A stretch of DNA of 64,000 nucleotides, taken from positions 868,001-932,000 of the forward strand of contig NZ_MIGY01000001.1 in the NCBI RefSeq assembly GCF_002940665.1, in the 5' to 3' direction. Position 1 is the first letter of the stretch. Every line of letters starts with the position of its first letter. The translations under genes were made by a program, and so were the position numbers. Shown here piece after piece: positions 1 to 9,352 of this stretch. A model generated the notes under the pieces. The model was not told the origin of the DNA. It saw only the letters and a program-made list of their open reading frames with translations, and searched no databases. Source of the stretch: Xanthomonas arboricola (GTDB taxonomy: Bacteria; Pseudomonadota; Gammaproteobacteria; Xanthomonadales; Xanthomonadaceae).

Positions 1-791
1 TTGTAATCTCTTGAAGCCTGAAAGAATTCATCGGAATTCATGAAACCCGCAAGCAGTGTCATCGAATGCAGATTGACGGCCTTCAAGAAATCAGAAACGA
101 TTCCACCGCCCCATCCAAAGAGATCTTCTGCCTGGGGATCTAATAGAAGCGGACTTCCATCATTTATCTTGAATGCATTGTCAGTTGCGTAGCTAAGCAC
201 TTCTCCCGCAACCACGATCTGCTGCACATTGGCTTTCCGCGCGTTGTACTCAAGTTGATCGTAATCTCGGAATGACTGCGGAGTATTATACCCAGCAACT
301 TCCAATATATTTTCGTATGCCTCGTACGTAAATGAAGCCGCTGACAACTCGAACGGCGCTTGATCGAAGACGATTGCCTTCTTATCGAAATAGACTGCCA
401 TCAACGAAGCAAGGCCACCACCGAGAGAATGGCCGGTAAAACTGGTCTTGGCTGGGTCCACATTTTGCAGCTTAAGGACCTCCAGATAGAAGACGGTCGC
501 CTCTAATGACTGAGAGATTGTCCCCAGGCCCGCTGGAATATTGCCCGACAGCCAGTCGTTCACCGTGGCTCCTTCTTCGTTGGTCGTTCCTGCATACGAA
601 ATGACCACCTCACCGGTAGCTACGTTCCTGTAGGCCCGGGCCATGAAGCCTGTCACGGATACCGATTCGGCGATCTGGGTCCAACCATCCGGAAGCTGAA
701 GCGTATTCAGCTCGGTTCTGACACTTGATTTAGCTCCATACACATTCGCCGCCAACAATGCATAATCAAGCTGTGCCTTGCTAAAATCCAT
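1..791 (-). CDS. class-3-type lipase, N-terminal part, likely type I secreted (runs off left edge)
   Basis: Reading frame open from an ATG at 791 to the window edge, giving the first 263 residues. It starts 6 bases or so after a good Shine-Dalgarno (AAAAGGA, 802-808). There is no N-terminal signal peptide, as expected for a type I substrate. The lipase elbow GHSLGG lies at residues 120-125, making Ser122 the likely nucleophile. A His in NLHSM near residue 242 is a candidate catalytic histidine. The gene is last in a co-directional set with two lipoproteins, an HlyD-like protein and an ABC exporter, so export by that system is inferred. The C-terminal half, where RTX repeats and a secretion signal would lie, is outside the window. 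Base composition is AT-richer than the downstream chromosome. Confidence 0.75.
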   Translation of the reverse strand, partial: MDFSKAQLDYALLAANVYGAKSSVRTELNTLQLPDGWTQIAESVSVTGFMARAYRNVATGEVVISYAGTTNEEGATVNDWLSGNIPAGLGTISQSLEATVFYLEVLKLQNVDPAKTSFTGHSLGGGLASLMAVYFDKKAIVFDQAPFELSAASFTYEAYENILEVAGYNTPQSFRDYDQLEYNARKANVQQIVVAGEVLSYATDNAFKINDGSPLLLDPQAEDLFGWGGGIVSDFLKAVNLHSMTLLAGFMNSDEFFQASRDY

Positions 792-820
792 GGCATATCA
801 TCCTTTTAATTTTTAGGTAT

Positions 821-1426
821 TTATTTACAAACCGCGTAATCGCGCTTCTTGTAAAAGTCGGAAATCAGTTTTGGAGGGCCGGAACTGGGCTGCCTTGTCA
901 CATAAGCAATATCATCCCAAGACAGATAGGTCACAGGTTTGTTAGCATGACGAAAGCCCCAATTCCCGGTTCCCGACAGATTGATACCCATGCGCTCGAT
1001 AGGCGCTTCATGCTGATCAATCTTCTGCATCACACCCTTCCGCCAGCGATAGACATTGATCAGATAGGAACCCGGAGGCTTGCCGACACAAAACTTTTCA
1101 GCATCTTCATCAGCATACACAACCAGATAAGCGTCACCTTGGATAACATCGAAAGATCGCAGGCTAGTTGCTCCTTCCATACCGGCGTCCTTGGTTGACC
1201 AGTGCACGCCCAATGGCGCATAGCTGATTTCCTGATAAATAGGGGGCCCATCGCTCGTGTTCGGAAAACCGCTCTTCAGTGCTACCGAATACCGATCCAC
1301 ATCGATACGCTGCCCATCGCTAAGCCACACCTGCTCCTTCCAGCGCATTGTGTCTTTGTTGCTGCAACCGCTCAACAAGGCGGCCGACATCAGCCCGGCA
1401 ACCATCATCCACCTATACACCTTCAT
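821..1426 (-). CDS. lipoprotein, paralogue 2, next to the lipase
   Basis: A 201-residue protein with a short hydrophobic signal and a lipobox LLSGC (Cys21), so an envelope lipoprotein. It is clearly related to the neighbour at 1571-2152: both share WKEQVWL/WEEQVWL near the mature N terminus, a central RWRxG block, DQHEAP and NLSG, and a late YLSW motif. I recognise no named family. It ends about 30 bases before the lipase start. Small periplasmic lipoproteins beside a lipase often act as immunity proteins or chaperones; that role is inference from position and duplication only. AT-richer than the chromosome core. Confidence 0.7.
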   Translation of the reverse strand: MKVYRWMMVAGLMSAALLSGCSNKDTMRWKEQVWLSDGQRIDVDRYSVALKSGFPNTSDGPPIYQEISYAPLGVHWSTKDAGMEGATSLRSFDVIQGDAYLVVYADEDAEKFCVGKPPGSYLINVYRWRKGVMQKIDQHEAPIERMGINLSGTGNWGFRHANKPVTYLSWDDIAYVTRQPSSGPPKLISDFYKKRDYAVCK

Positions 1427-1487
1427 CGCGTCGCACCTCGTTGATTAATTTTTTGAAATTGACCCGCACTCAGACCAGTCCAGCGAA

Positions 1488-1528
1488 AGTGCATTCACGC
1501 AATGCCCGATGCATTGCGTGAATGCACT
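1488..1528. repeat. perfect 18-bp inverted repeat between the two lipoprotein genes
   Basis: Arms at 1488-1505 and 1511-1528 are perfectly complementary around a 5-base loop (CCGAT). Neither strand has a long T-run after the stem, so it is not a standard intrinsic terminator. In an otherwise tight minus-strand gene set it could be an mRNA processing or stabilising hairpin that sets the ratio of upstream exporter transcript to downstream lipoprotein and lipase transcript. Confidence 0.75.
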
Positions 1529-1570
1529 TCATTGGTTACAGCAGCCTGACCAAATCACTTCGCCCCCTCC

Positions 1571-2152
1571 TTAATTACAAGATAGGTTTGGTTTTCTAGC
1601 ATAGAATTCGGAGACCATGCTTGGCGGCTGGTCGTCAAATTGCCCGGTAAGGTCCGCAACTTCTTTCCATGACAAGTATTGCGCCCCCCCCGCCCAACCA
1701 TCCTTACGAAGGATCCAGTGCGCATTTCCGGAAAGATTCATCCGCATCTTATCTAGGGGGGCTTCATGCTGGTCGATCTCTTGCACTTTGCCATTGCGCC
1801 AGCGCAAGACATTCAGCAGAAAATCGCCTTTACTTCTTCCCATGCAGAACTTATCGCGACTTTTCCCGGCAGTTGTAACGAGATATGCATCGCTGCCAGC
1901 GATGTAAAAAGACTTTACTTGCGCTGCTCCTTCTTTCTCCCAGAACACTTGCAAAGGGTCGTATCTAAATTCTTGATGCCGGGTGACGATTGATGAAGAA
2001 TTGGGGAAATCAATCGCTCCTTCTGCCTGACGTTCTACCTCTACAAAGCGGCCCTCATCCAACCAGACCTGCTCCTCCCATTTCATCTTTTGCTTGCAGC
2101 CAGACATACACGTCATGACCGAGGCCAAACCGACGAGCATTAGCAGTTTCAT
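1571..2152 (-). CDS. lipoprotein, paralogue 1, downstream of the type I exporter
   Basis: A 193-residue protein with a signal peptide ending in lipobox MSGC (Cys19). It begins only 4 bases after the HlyD-like gene ends, so it is very probably co-transcribed with the exporter. It is a divergent duplicate of the protein at 821-1426, with the same motif order: WEEQVWL, RWRNG, DQHEAP, NLSG, YLSW. Two diverged copies beside one lipase may mean successive immunity variants or two specialised partners. No domain family recognised. AT-richer than the exporter genes. Confidence 0.7.
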   Translation of the reverse strand: MKLLMLVGLASVMTCMSGCKQKMKWEEQVWLDEGRFVEVERQAEGAIDFPNSSSIVTRHQEFRYDPLQVFWEKEGAAQVKSFYIAGSDAYLVTTAGKSRDKFCMGRSKGDFLLNVLRWRNGKVQEIDQHEAPLDKMRMNLSGNAHWILRKDGWAGGAQYLSWKEVADLTGQFDDQPPSMVSEFYARKPNLSCN

Positions 2153-2156
2153 AAAC

Positions 2157-3578
2157 TCATCTCTCTCTCAAGGATTCCGAGCCATGCATCTGTAAGGGAC
2201 TCAACAAATAATCAATCACCCGCCGCTTCCCCGTCTTCACTTCCGCACTCAAGCTCATCCCAGCACTCATCCGCACCTTGACCCCATCAATCTCCAGCGT
2301 GCTGCCGTTCAATTTGATGCGCGCGGGGAATACCAGGCCCAGCTTTTCGTCTTGTGCGGCATCGTGGGAGACGCTGGCGACCGTTCCGGTCAGATAGCCG
2401 TAACGGGTGTAGGGGAAGCTGTCGACCTTGACGGTGACAGGTTGGCCTGGGCGCATAAAGCCGATGTCCTTGTTCAGGACGGTGACTTCGACCTCCAGCG
2501 CTTCTTCGGCTGGCACCACGACCAGTAACGGCTGTGCGGGTGTGACTACGCCGCCTACAGTGTGGACGGCCATTTGCTGGATCGTGCCGTCAACGGGCGC
2601 GTGCAGCGCCATCAGCTTGTCGCGCTGGCCGGTCTTGGCGACGTCCTGGGTCAGTTGGCCGGCCTGCTCGCTTGCCTGGCGCAGGCCGTCCAGTGCCTGC
2701 TGGCGTGTGTCGGTAACGAGTACGCGCAACTCCTCCTGCGCCGCGCTGATCGCCGAGCGGATTTCCTGCAGGCGATTGCGCTGGGTGGCGAGCTGATTTT
2801 CTGCGGCGATGCGTTCCTGTTCGCGCAACAGATAGTCGTGGCGGCCGACGTACTTGCCTTCGACCAGGCGGCCGTAGTCTTCTGCGCGCGCTTTGGAGAT
2901 GCGTGCGGACTCGGCCAGCGGTTCGATTGCGCCCTGAGTGGTCTGCAACTCAGCCTGGCGTTGGGCGATGCTGGCTTGCAGGTTATGCCGGCGCGCCTGG
3001 AATGCGTCGAATTGACTGCTGACCAATTGCTGCTCGTTGGCCACGCGCTCCGCGGGTAGATCCGGAGCCGGATCCAGCTGCGGCGGCTGCCCGGTCGCAA
3101 TGGCGGTTGCCAGCGCTGCCTGCCGTAGCGCGGCCAGACGTGCGTTGACCAGCGCGTCGCCGGCCTGGGCGAACTCGGCCCCGGTGGCGGTGGCATCGAG
3201 TTCGACCAGCAACTGGCCTTTCTTCACCGCCTGTCCGTCGCGCACCAGAATCCTGCGTACCACCGCGGTTTCTGCGGTCTGCACCACCTTGGTCCGCGAG
3301 TCGACCACGGTCTTGCCTGGTGCCACGGCGACGATATCGAGCTTGCCCAGACACGCCCACAGCAGCGCGACACAGAAGAAGCCGATGATGATGCGCATCG
3401 TCCAGCGCGCGGTGGGCGAGACGGGCGTTTCGGTCAGCTCAAGATGGGCTGGCAGGAACGCGCGCTCGTCGGCGCTGCGCGCGGGCGGGTCGAGCTGGCG
3501 GCGCACCGCCCAGGCCGATTTGAAGATCTTGAAATAGCGGAGAAAGAAATCGCGCCATCCCTGGAGCAGGTACTTCAT
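2157..3578 (-). CDS. type I secretion membrane-fusion protein (HlyD family)
   Basis: A 473-residue periplasmic adaptor linking an inner-membrane ABC exporter to an outer-membrane TolC-type channel. The N terminus is cytoplasmic (about 58 residues), followed by one membrane span at residues 59-78. A lipoyl-type half and a long Ala/Gln/Glu-rich helical hairpin (roughly 150-300) come next, then the second half and a beta-barrel region ending near IDYLLSPL. The start codon overlaps the stop of the ABC transporter by 4 bases (ATGA), so the two are translationally coupled. No outer-membrane channel gene is in the window; a chromosomal TolC presumably serves. Confidence 0.92.
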   Translation of the reverse strand: MKYLLQGWRDFFLRYFKIFKSAWAVRRQLDPPARSADERAFLPAHLELTETPVSPTARWTMRIIIGFFCVALLWACLGKLDIVAVAPGKTVVDSRTKVVQTAETAVVRRILVRDGQAVKKGQLLVELDATATGAEFAQAGDALVNARLAALRQAALATAIATGQPPQLDPAPDLPAERVANEQQLVSSQFDAFQARRHNLQASIAQRQAELQTTQGAIEPLAESARISKARAEDYGRLVEGKYVGRHDYLLREQERIAAENQLATQRNRLQEIRSAISAAQEELRVLVTDTRQQALDGLRQASEQAGQLTQDVAKTGQRDKLMALHAPVDGTIQQMAVHTVGGVVTPAQPLLVVVPAEEALEVEVTVLNKDIGFMRPGQPVTVKVDSFPYTRYGYLTGTVASVSHDAAQDEKLGLVFPARIKLNGSTLEIDGVKVRMSAGMSLSAEVKTGKRRVIDYLLSPLQMHGSESLRER

Positions 3579-5740
3579 GGTGTCCCCTGTTGCAGTCTGT
3601 ACAGATGTGCGTACTGGCCTTCCGGCCGGTCGACCAGCTCGGCATGCGAGCCGCTCTCGATGATGCGTCCCTTCTCCACCACGACGATGCGATTGGCCTG
3701 CCGCACGGTGGACAGGCGATGGGCAATGATCAGCACGGTGCGTCCCTTGCAGATCGCGCGCATATTGCTCATTACCGCGTGTTCCGATTCGTAATCCAGG
3801 GCGCTGGTGGCCTCGTCGAGAATCAGAATGCGCGGATTGCCGATTAGTGCGCGCGCGATCGCAATGCGCTGCCGCTGCCCGCCAGACAAACCGGTGCCGT
3901 GCTCGCCAACCTTAGTGTCGTAGCCTTCCGGCAGCTCCAGAATGAAGTCGTGGGCGCCCGCCAGCTTGGCCGCATGGATCACCCGCTCCAGCGGCATGCC
4001 GGGATCGCTCAGGGCGATGTTTTCGCGCACGCTACGGTTGAACAGGAAGTTTTCCTGCAACACCACGCCCAGCTGACGACGCAGCCAGGCCGGATCGGCC
4101 AGCGCCAGGTCCTGGCCATCGATCAGCACACGCCCGCGCTCGGGCGTGTAGAGCCGCTGCACCAGCTTGGTCAGCGTGCTCTTGCCGGAGCCGGAACGGC
4201 CAACGATGCCGATGATTTCGCCTGGGCGAATGTCCAGCTCGATCCCGTTGAGCACCTCGGGCGCATCCGGCCGGTAGCGGAACGTGACCCGCTCGAACGT
4301 CACCTGCCCGCGAATCGGCGGCAATGCCAGGCGACTGCCCGGCACCTCGGTGCGGGTATTGAGGATGTCGCCCAGCCGCTCGACCGAGATACCGACCTGC
4401 TGGAAGTCCTGCCACAACTGAGCCAACCGAATGATCGGCGCGGTGACTTGGCCGGACAACATGTTGAAGGCGATCAACTGGCCAATCGACAGCTTGCCTT
4501 CCATCACCAGCTTTGCGCCCCAGAACAGCACCGCGACGGCGGTGAGCTTCTGCACCAGTTGCACGCCCTGCTGGCCCAGCATGGCGACACGGGTGACGTT
4601 GAAACCGGCGCTGACATAGCCGGCCAGTTGGTTGTCCCAGGTGCGTGTCACGCGCGGATCCACCGCCATCGCCTTGACCGTGCCGATACCGCTGACCGTC
4701 TCCACCAGGAAGGATTGGTTGTCTGCGCCACGCGCGAACTTGTCGTTCAAACGCTGGCGCAGCACCGGGGTGATCAGGCCAGAGATGGTGGCGTACAGCG
4801 GCAACGACAGCACCACGATCAAGGTCAGCCAGCCGCTGTACCAGAACATCACCGACAGAAAGACCACCGTAAAGAACAGGTCCAGCACCGACGTCAGCGC
4901 CTGTCCGGTCAGGAAGTTGCGGATGTTCTCCAGCTCGCGGACGCGCGCGATGGTGTCGCCGACCCGCCGCGATTCGAAATACGCCAGCGGCAGCGACAGC
5001 ACATGCCGGAACAGCCGCGCACCCAGCTCCACGTCGATCTTGCTGGTGGTGTGGGCGAAGACGTAGGTGCGTAATCCGGACAGCAGCACGTCGAACACCG
5101 CCATCGAGACCAGCCCGATCGCGATCACGTCCAGCGTGGTCAGGCCGTTGTGCACCAGCACCTTGTCCATCACCACTTGATAGAACAGTGGCGTGATCAG
5201 CGCGAACAGCTGGATGAAGAACGAGACGATAAAGACCTCGAGCATCAACTTGCGGTACTTCACCACCGCAGGAATGAACCAGCTGAAGTCGAACTTGGCC
5301 AGGTCGCCGAGTACCGAAGCCCGCGAGGCCACCTGCAGCAACCGCCCCTGGTAACGTGCTTCGAACTCGGCGGGAGAGATGGAGTGTGGCCGCTTTTCGA
5401 CCAGATCGTGGATCAGGATCTGGTCCGCCCCGACCTTGGCGACGATAAACGCGTCGCCATCCGGCACCAGGGCCAGGGCCGGTAACGCCGCCATACCGAT
5501 CCGTGCGGCCGGCTGGGCCACGACTTTGGCTTTTAGCCCCAGTTGCTTGGCTGCCAGCAGCAGCGTGGTTTCGTCGAACGGCTCGCCGCCTCGTCCGAAC
5601 CCATGCGCCAGTTGCACCGCGTCTGCGGCAACGCCATGAAATTGCGCCAGCAGGACCAACCCCTGCAGCCCCAGATCCGGCCCGTCTTGCACCGACGAGC
5701 CGCCCTCGACTAACGAGAGCGACGCACTTCCCCCTGACAT
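3575..5740 (-). CDS. type I secretion ABC transporter with degenerate C39-like domain (HlyB family)
   Basis: A 721-residue exporter. Residues about 1-135 form a C39-like domain in which the peptidase cysteine is absent ([13 protein letters not shown] where active enzymes have a Cys). This is the arrangement known for HlyB-type transporters that carry RTX proteins and do not cleave leader peptides. A six-span ABC membrane domain follows, then a nucleotide-binding domain with Walker [10 protein letters not shown], signature LSGGQRQR and Walker [12 protein letters not shown]. The ATG at 5740 was chosen because AAGGA lies just upstream at 5747-5751; an in-frame ATG at 5776 would add 12 residues. 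First gene of the exporter/lipoprotein/lipase set. Confidence 0.93.
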   Translation of the reverse strand: MSGGSASLSLVEGGSSVQDGPDLGLQGLVLLAQFHGVAADAVQLAHGFGRGGEPFDETTLLLAAKQLGLKAKVVAQPAARIGMAALPALALVPDGDAFIVAKVGADQILIHDLVEKRPHSISPAEFEARYQGRLLQVASRASVLGDLAKFDFSWFIPAVVKYRKLMLEVFIVSFFIQLFALITPLFYQVVMDKVLVHNGLTTLDVIAIGLVSMAVFDVLLSGLRTYVFAHTTSKIDVELGARLFRHVLSLPLAYFESRRVGDTIARVRELENIRNFLTGQALTSVLDLFFTVVFLSVMFWYSGWLTLIVVLSLPLYATISGLITPVLRQRLNDKFARGADNQSFLVETVSGIGTVKAMAVDPRVTRTWDNQLAGYVSAGFNVTRVAMLGQQGVQLVQKLTAVAVLFWGAKLVMEGKLSIGQLIAFNMLSGQVTAPIIRLAQLWQDFQQVGISVERLGDILNTRTEVPGSRLALPPIRGQVTFERVTFRYRPDAPEVLNGIELDIRPGEIIGIVGRSGSGKSTLTKLVQRLYTPERGRVLIDGQDLALADPAWLRRQLGVVLQENFLFNRSVRENIALSDPGMPLERVIHAAKLAGAHDFILELPEGYDTKVGEHGTGLSGGQRQRIAIARALIGNPRILILDEATSALDYESEHAVMSNMRAICKGRTVLIIAHRLSTVRQANRIVVVEKGRIIESGSHAELVDRPEGQYAHLYRLQQGTP

Positions 5741-6031
5741 ACGCGTTCCTTGCTGTAGAGCCCAAGCCGGACTCAAGTGATGGAATAGAATCTGAAGATG
5801 TTAAGAAGCTGTCAATCAGCCAACCCCTCGATTTCAATCAATCTTCTCAATCAAGCGTCTCCGAGGCTGAGACGCCATCACTCGATCGAGTGCATCGGTG
5901 ATCACGACCTCGCCTTTCCAATCGGACGCTGAAGACCCGCCAGCGGCTTGACATCGTTGCCGATGCAAGCATGTCCGCCTGTCCTATTTCCGCTACCATG
6001 CCAAGCCTCACGCCTACAACCGGCCCGTCGC

Positions 6032-7303
6032 ATGTCCACTGCCCCGCAAAAGCCGCTCGCCATCCGCGAGCGTCTGTCCGAAGTCCGCTACGAAATCCGG
6101 GGCGAGCTGGCGCGACGAGCGCGGGAACTGGAGGCGCAGGGCCGCAAGCTGATCAAGCTCAATATCGGTAACCCGGGCGCGTTCGGGTTTCGTGCGCCGG
6201 AGCACCTGCAGCGCGCGATCGCCGACGACATGGGCCGCACCGATCCGTACACCCATCAGCAAGGCCTGCCGGAAGCACGCGAGGCGATCGCCACCGCATA
6301 TGCGCGGCGCCAGCATCCGGATGCGCATCCGGACCGCATCTTCGTCGGCAACGGCGTCAGCGAGCTGATCGACCTGTCGCTGCGTGCGCTGCTCAATCCC
6401 GGCGACGAAGTGCTGGTGCCCTCGCCCGACTATCCGCTGTGGTCGGCCGCCACCATCCTCAACGATGGCCGCCCGGTGTATTACCGCTGCGCGCCGGAAA
6501 ACGGCTTCCAGCCGGACCCGGTGGAAATCGAGACGCTGGTGTCCTCGCGTACCCGCGCCATCGTGCTGATCAATCCGAACAATCCCAGCGGCGCCAGTTA
6601 TTCGCGCGAACTGCTGGAGCGCATCGTGGCCATCGCCAGCAAGCACAACCTGCTGCTGATGGTCGATGAGATCTACGACCAGGTGCTCTACGACGACGCC
6701 GCCTTCGTGCCGGTGGCGCCGCTGGCCGGTGCGCATCCGTGCATCACCTTCGGCGGCCTGAGCAAGGTGCACCGCGCCTGCGGCTGGCGCGTCGGCTGGG
6801 CGCTGCTGTCGGGCGAGCAGTCGCGCATCAACGACCTGCGCAACGCGATGGACCTGCTCGGCGCCTTGCGCCTGTGCGCCAACGTGCCGGGCCAGTACGC
6901 CATCGACGCGGCAGTCAACGGGCCGGACACCATCTCGGCGCTGTGCGCGCCGGGTGGCCGCCTGTACGAAACCCGCCGTGCGGTGATCGAGGCCTGCGCG
7001 GCCAGCGAGCACCTGTCGCTGGTGGCGCCGGCCGGTGCGCTGTATGCGTTCCCGGCGGTGGTCGGCCCGGCCGCGCGCAACTTCGACGATCACGAATTCG
7101 CGCTCGACCTGATGAACGCCGAAGGCGTGCTAGTGGTGCCGGGTTCCAGCTTCAACGTGCCCTACCGCCACCACTTCCGCGTGACCCTGATGCCGGAAGC
7201 GCCGGTGATGCGCGATGTGTTCGCACGCATCGACCGTGCCCTGGCGCGCCGCGCCGAGGCGGTCACCAAGGTCGTGCCGCTCAAGTCGCGCAGCGTGGCC
7301 TGA
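6032..7303 (+). CDS. alaA: alanine aminotransferase-type PLP enzyme
   Basis: A 423-residue fold-type I aminotransferase closely matching the AlaA family (glutamate-pyruvate transaminase), which makes L-alanine from pyruvate. Visible family blocks are the N-terminal LNIGNP, GNGVSELI, the PSPDYPLW block, NPNNPSGA, DEIYDQ, the PLP-lysine region GGLSKVHR, and GGRLYE near the C terminus. The frame is open back to 5948, but homology begins with MSTAPQKP at 6032, so that start is used. The next gene starts inside its stop codon. It is transcribed away from the secretion genes across about 290 bases with no recognisable site. Confidence 0.9.
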   Translation: MSTAPQKPLAIRERLSEVRYEIRGELARRARELEAQGRKLIKLNIGNPGAFGFRAPEHLQRAIADDMGRTDPYTHQQGLPEAREAIATAYARRQHPDAHPDRIFVGNGVSELIDLSLRALLNPGDEVLVPSPDYPLWSAATILNDGRPVYYRCAPENGFQPDPVEIETLVSSRTRAIVLINPNNPSGASYSRELLERIVAIASKHNLLLMVDEIYDQVLYDDAAFVPVAPLAGAHPCITFGGLSKVHRACGWRVGWALLSGEQSRINDLRNAMDLLGALRLCANVPGQYAIDAAVNGPDTISALCAPGGRLYETRRAVIEACAASEHLSLVAPAGALYAFPAVVGPAARNFDDHEFALDLMNAEGVLVVPGSSFNVPYRHHFRVTLMPEAPVMRDVFARIDRALARRAEAVTKVVPLKSRSVA

Positions 7304-7980
7304 TGGCGGCGGCCGGCACGCCGCTGCGCTATCTAGCGCTCGGCGATTCCTACACCATCGGCGAAGGCGTTGCCCCCGAGCAGCGCTGGCCGGTGCAACT
7401 GGTCGACGGTTTGCGTGCCTACGGCTGGAACGTGGCGCCGCCGCAGATCATCGCCACCACCGGCTGGACCACCGACGAGCTGCAGGCCGGTCTCGATGCC
7501 GCTGCGCCGCAGGGGCCGTTCGAGCTGGTGAGCCTGCTGATCGGTGTCAACAACCAATACCGCGGGCGCTCGCTGGACGCGTACCGCAGCCAGTTCGATG
7601 CGTTGCTGCAGCGTGCGATCGGGTTCGCCGGCGGGCTTGCGGCACGCGTGTTCGTGCTGTCGATTCCCGATTGGGGGCTGACCCCGTTTGCGCATGCGCA
7701 GGGCGGCGATGCGGCGCTGATCGGCGCACAGATCGATGCCTTCAACAGCGTAGCCGCCGAACGCTGCGCCGCACGCTCGGTGCGCTTTGTCGACATCACC
7801 GCCACCAGCCGCGATGGCGGCGACGCTGCCGACATGCTGGTCGACGATGGCCTGCATCCCTCCGGCGCCATGTATGCGCGCTGGACCGCATTGGCACTGC
7901 CTGCGGCGCGCGATGCGATAGCGGCTGCCAACGCGATCGGGATGGACCACGCCACGCGCGGGCAGCCCCAATCGCGTTAG
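7303..7980 (+). CDS. SGNH/GDSL-family hydrolase
   Basis: A 225-residue esterase-type enzyme. Block I is GDSYTIGEG (Ser16 nucleophile), block III is GVNNQYRG, and block V is DGLHPS supplying the Asp/His pair. There is no signal peptide, so it is probably cytoplasmic. Its ATG shares an A with the TGA of alaA (ATGA overlap), indicating translational coupling. The substrate cannot be told from sequence; related small SGNH proteins cleave acyl or acetyl esters. Confidence 0.85.
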   Translation: MAAAGTPLRYLALGDSYTIGEGVAPEQRWPVQLVDGLRAYGWNVAPPQIIATTGWTTDELQAGLDAAAPQGPFELVSLLIGVNNQYRGRSLDAYRSQFDALLQRAIGFAGGLAARVFVLSIPDWGLTPFAHAQGGDAALIGAQIDAFNSVAAERCAARSVRFVDITATSRDGGDAADMLVDDGLHPSGAMYARWTALALPAARDAIAAANAIGMDHATRGQPQSR

Positions 7981-8028
7981 CAGGCCCCAAGCTCGCCGCG
8001 CACCAAGCCTCATTGCCAAGGAACGACA

Positions 8029-8724
8029 TTGCACAGCACCGCCACCCAACCCATGAGCCGCGCGCAGGCGCTGGCGATCGCGCGCGCGTTTTTGCCGCCG
8101 CATCCGCTGGGTAATCGCTACGATTATTACTACACCCAGGCCAAGCTGCGTACCGACCCGCTGTATCCGGGCGTGCTGGCCGAGTTGCGCAGCACCACCG
8201 CGCCCGTGCTGGATCTGGGCTGCGGGCTGGGCCTGCTCGCGCATGCATTGCGTGCCGATGGCCAGGCATTGGTGTATCACGGGGTGGATGTGGACGCGTC
8301 CAAGATCCGCCGCGCGCAACACATCGCGCAGCGCTCTGCGTTGGGCAATACGCAGTTTGCCGTGGTCGATCTGAGCGTGGCCTGGCCGCAACACCGCGGC
8401 AGCGTGACCATTCTGGACGTGCTGCAGTATCTGCAGGCCGACATGCAGGCCAGCCTGCTGCGCAGCGTGGCGCAGATGCTGACGCCGGGCGCGAAGCTGG
8501 TGATCCGCAGCGCATTGGGCGATGCCAGCAGCCGTGGCCGCACCAGCCGCGTGACCGACGTGCTGGCGCATCTGAGCGGCTGGATGCAGCGCATGCCGCG
8601 CAGCTATCCCACCCGCGACAGCCTGCAGGCGCAGCTGGATGCCGCCGGCCTGCGTGCGACATTTGCGCCGTTGTATGGCAACACGCCATTCAACAACTGG
8701 TTGATCGTAGCCGAGCCGCGCTGA
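8029..8724 (+). CDS. SAM-dependent methyltransferase
   Basis: A 231-residue class I methyltransferase with motif I VLDLGCGLGLLA near residue 60 and motif II acidic VDVDASKI. A post-motif block, VTILDVLQYL, resembles those of small-molecule methyltransferases. The TTG at 8029 is used because AAGGAA lies 6 bases upstream; ATG at 8053 is the alternative. It follows the hydrolase by 48 bases on the same strand, so it may be the third gene of the alaA operon. Substrate unknown. Confidence 0.8.
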   Translation: MHSTATQPMSRAQALAIARAFLPPHPLGNRYDYYYTQAKLRTDPLYPGVLAELRSTTAPVLDLGCGLGLLAHALRADGQALVYHGVDVDASKIRRAQHIAQRSALGNTQFAVVDLSVAWPQHRGSVTILDVLQYLQADMQASLLRSVAQMLTPGAKLVIRSALGDASSRGRTSRVTDVLAHLSGWMQRMPRSYPTRDSLQAQLDAAGLRATFAPLYGNTPFNNWLIVAEPR

Positions 8725-8750
8725 GGCCGTGCACAACGTGCCTGGCTCGC

Positions 8751-8917
8751 GGACGTACTTGCGGCGTGTCCCGCAAGGGTGGGCGGGCAAGGGCCCTGCA
8801 GCGAAGTCGCAGAGCAGCCGCTCTACAACTGATCCATCCGCGCTGACCAATCACTTCGGGACAACCAACTCATCGAGCCGCCGCTTTGTCTAGATGCAGG
8901 CAAAGGCCTGGTTCGCC
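8751..8917 (+). repeat. 167-bp direct repeat, copy 1
   Basis: Near-identical to 9146-9312. Shared landmarks are GGACGTACTTGCGGCGTGTC at the left end, GGGCGGGCAAGGGCCCTGCAG, AATCACTTCGGGACAACCAA, and GATGCAGGCAAAGGC at the right end. It sits just after the methyltransferase stop. The core also recurs at about 21020-21230 and 50826-51070. Confidence 0.85.
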
Positions 8918-8921
8918 GAGT

Positions 8922-9028
8922 GCGCGGTGCCCTTACCGCTCGCGGGACACGCCGTGAATCCGTCCGTGGAGGCTCGGTGGCGGCATCCTTGCCGCCACAC
9001 GGTCCCGCAATCGGTAAGGGCACCGCGC
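8922..9028. repeat. 107-bp element bounded by 17-bp inverted repeats
   Basis: Perfect 17-bp arms at 8922-8938 and 9012-9028 begin and end with GCGC. Inside lies a perfect hairpin with 9-bp arms (8977-8985 and 8990-8998, loop TCCT). The nested symmetry suggests a folded, MITE- or REP-like mobile palindrome. A close relative lies in opposite orientation at about 50970-51066. Confidence 0.8.
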
Positions 9029-9110
9029 CAGAGAGTTTGTAGGTTGCTTTGTTGAAAGCCATGCACACCGACCATCTCGACGGGTCCTTGCCCGCCCACC
9101 GTCGCGGGAC

Positions 9111-9136
9111 CTTACGCGGCATGGATGCCGCGTAAG
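9111..9136. repeat. perfect 26-base palindrome
   Basis: Arms 9111-9122 and 9125-9136 pair perfectly around GG. The same GGCATGGATGCC centre occurs at 21131-21146 and 50998-51019, so it is a module of the dispersed repeat family. Confidence 0.8.
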
Positions 9137-9145
9137 CGCCTACAC

Positions 9146-9312
9146 GGACGTACTTGCGGCGTGTCCTGCGAGGATGGGCGGGCAAGGGCCCTGCAGCCAA
9201 GCCGCAGAGTAGCCGCTCTACAACCGATCTATCCGCGCTTACCAATCACTTCGGGACAACCAAGTCATCGAGCCGCCGCGCCGTTTGGATGCAGGCAAAG
9301 GCTTGGTTAGCC
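9146..9312 (+). repeat. 167-bp direct repeat, copy 2
   Basis: Second copy of 8751-8917 with scattered substitutions and no length change. It is separated from copy 1 by the nested palindrome, so the arrangement is repeat-palindrome-repeat. Confidence 0.85.
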
Positions 9313-9326
9313 CACCGTCGCATGAC

Positions 9327-9352
9327 CTTTGGCGGCATCGATACCGCCAAAG
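9327..9352 (-). terminator. hairpin just downstream of the TonB receptor
   Basis: Arms CTTTGGCGG and CCGCCAAAG flank an 8-base loop, ending 20 bases past the receptor stop codon. No T-run follows on the minus strand, so termination is only a possibility. Confidence 0.4.

Noticed and set aside
3899-5074. 391-codon plus-strand frame opposite the ABC transporter
   Set aside because: Antisense shadow; no ribosome binding site, His/Gln-rich composition and no recognisable domain.
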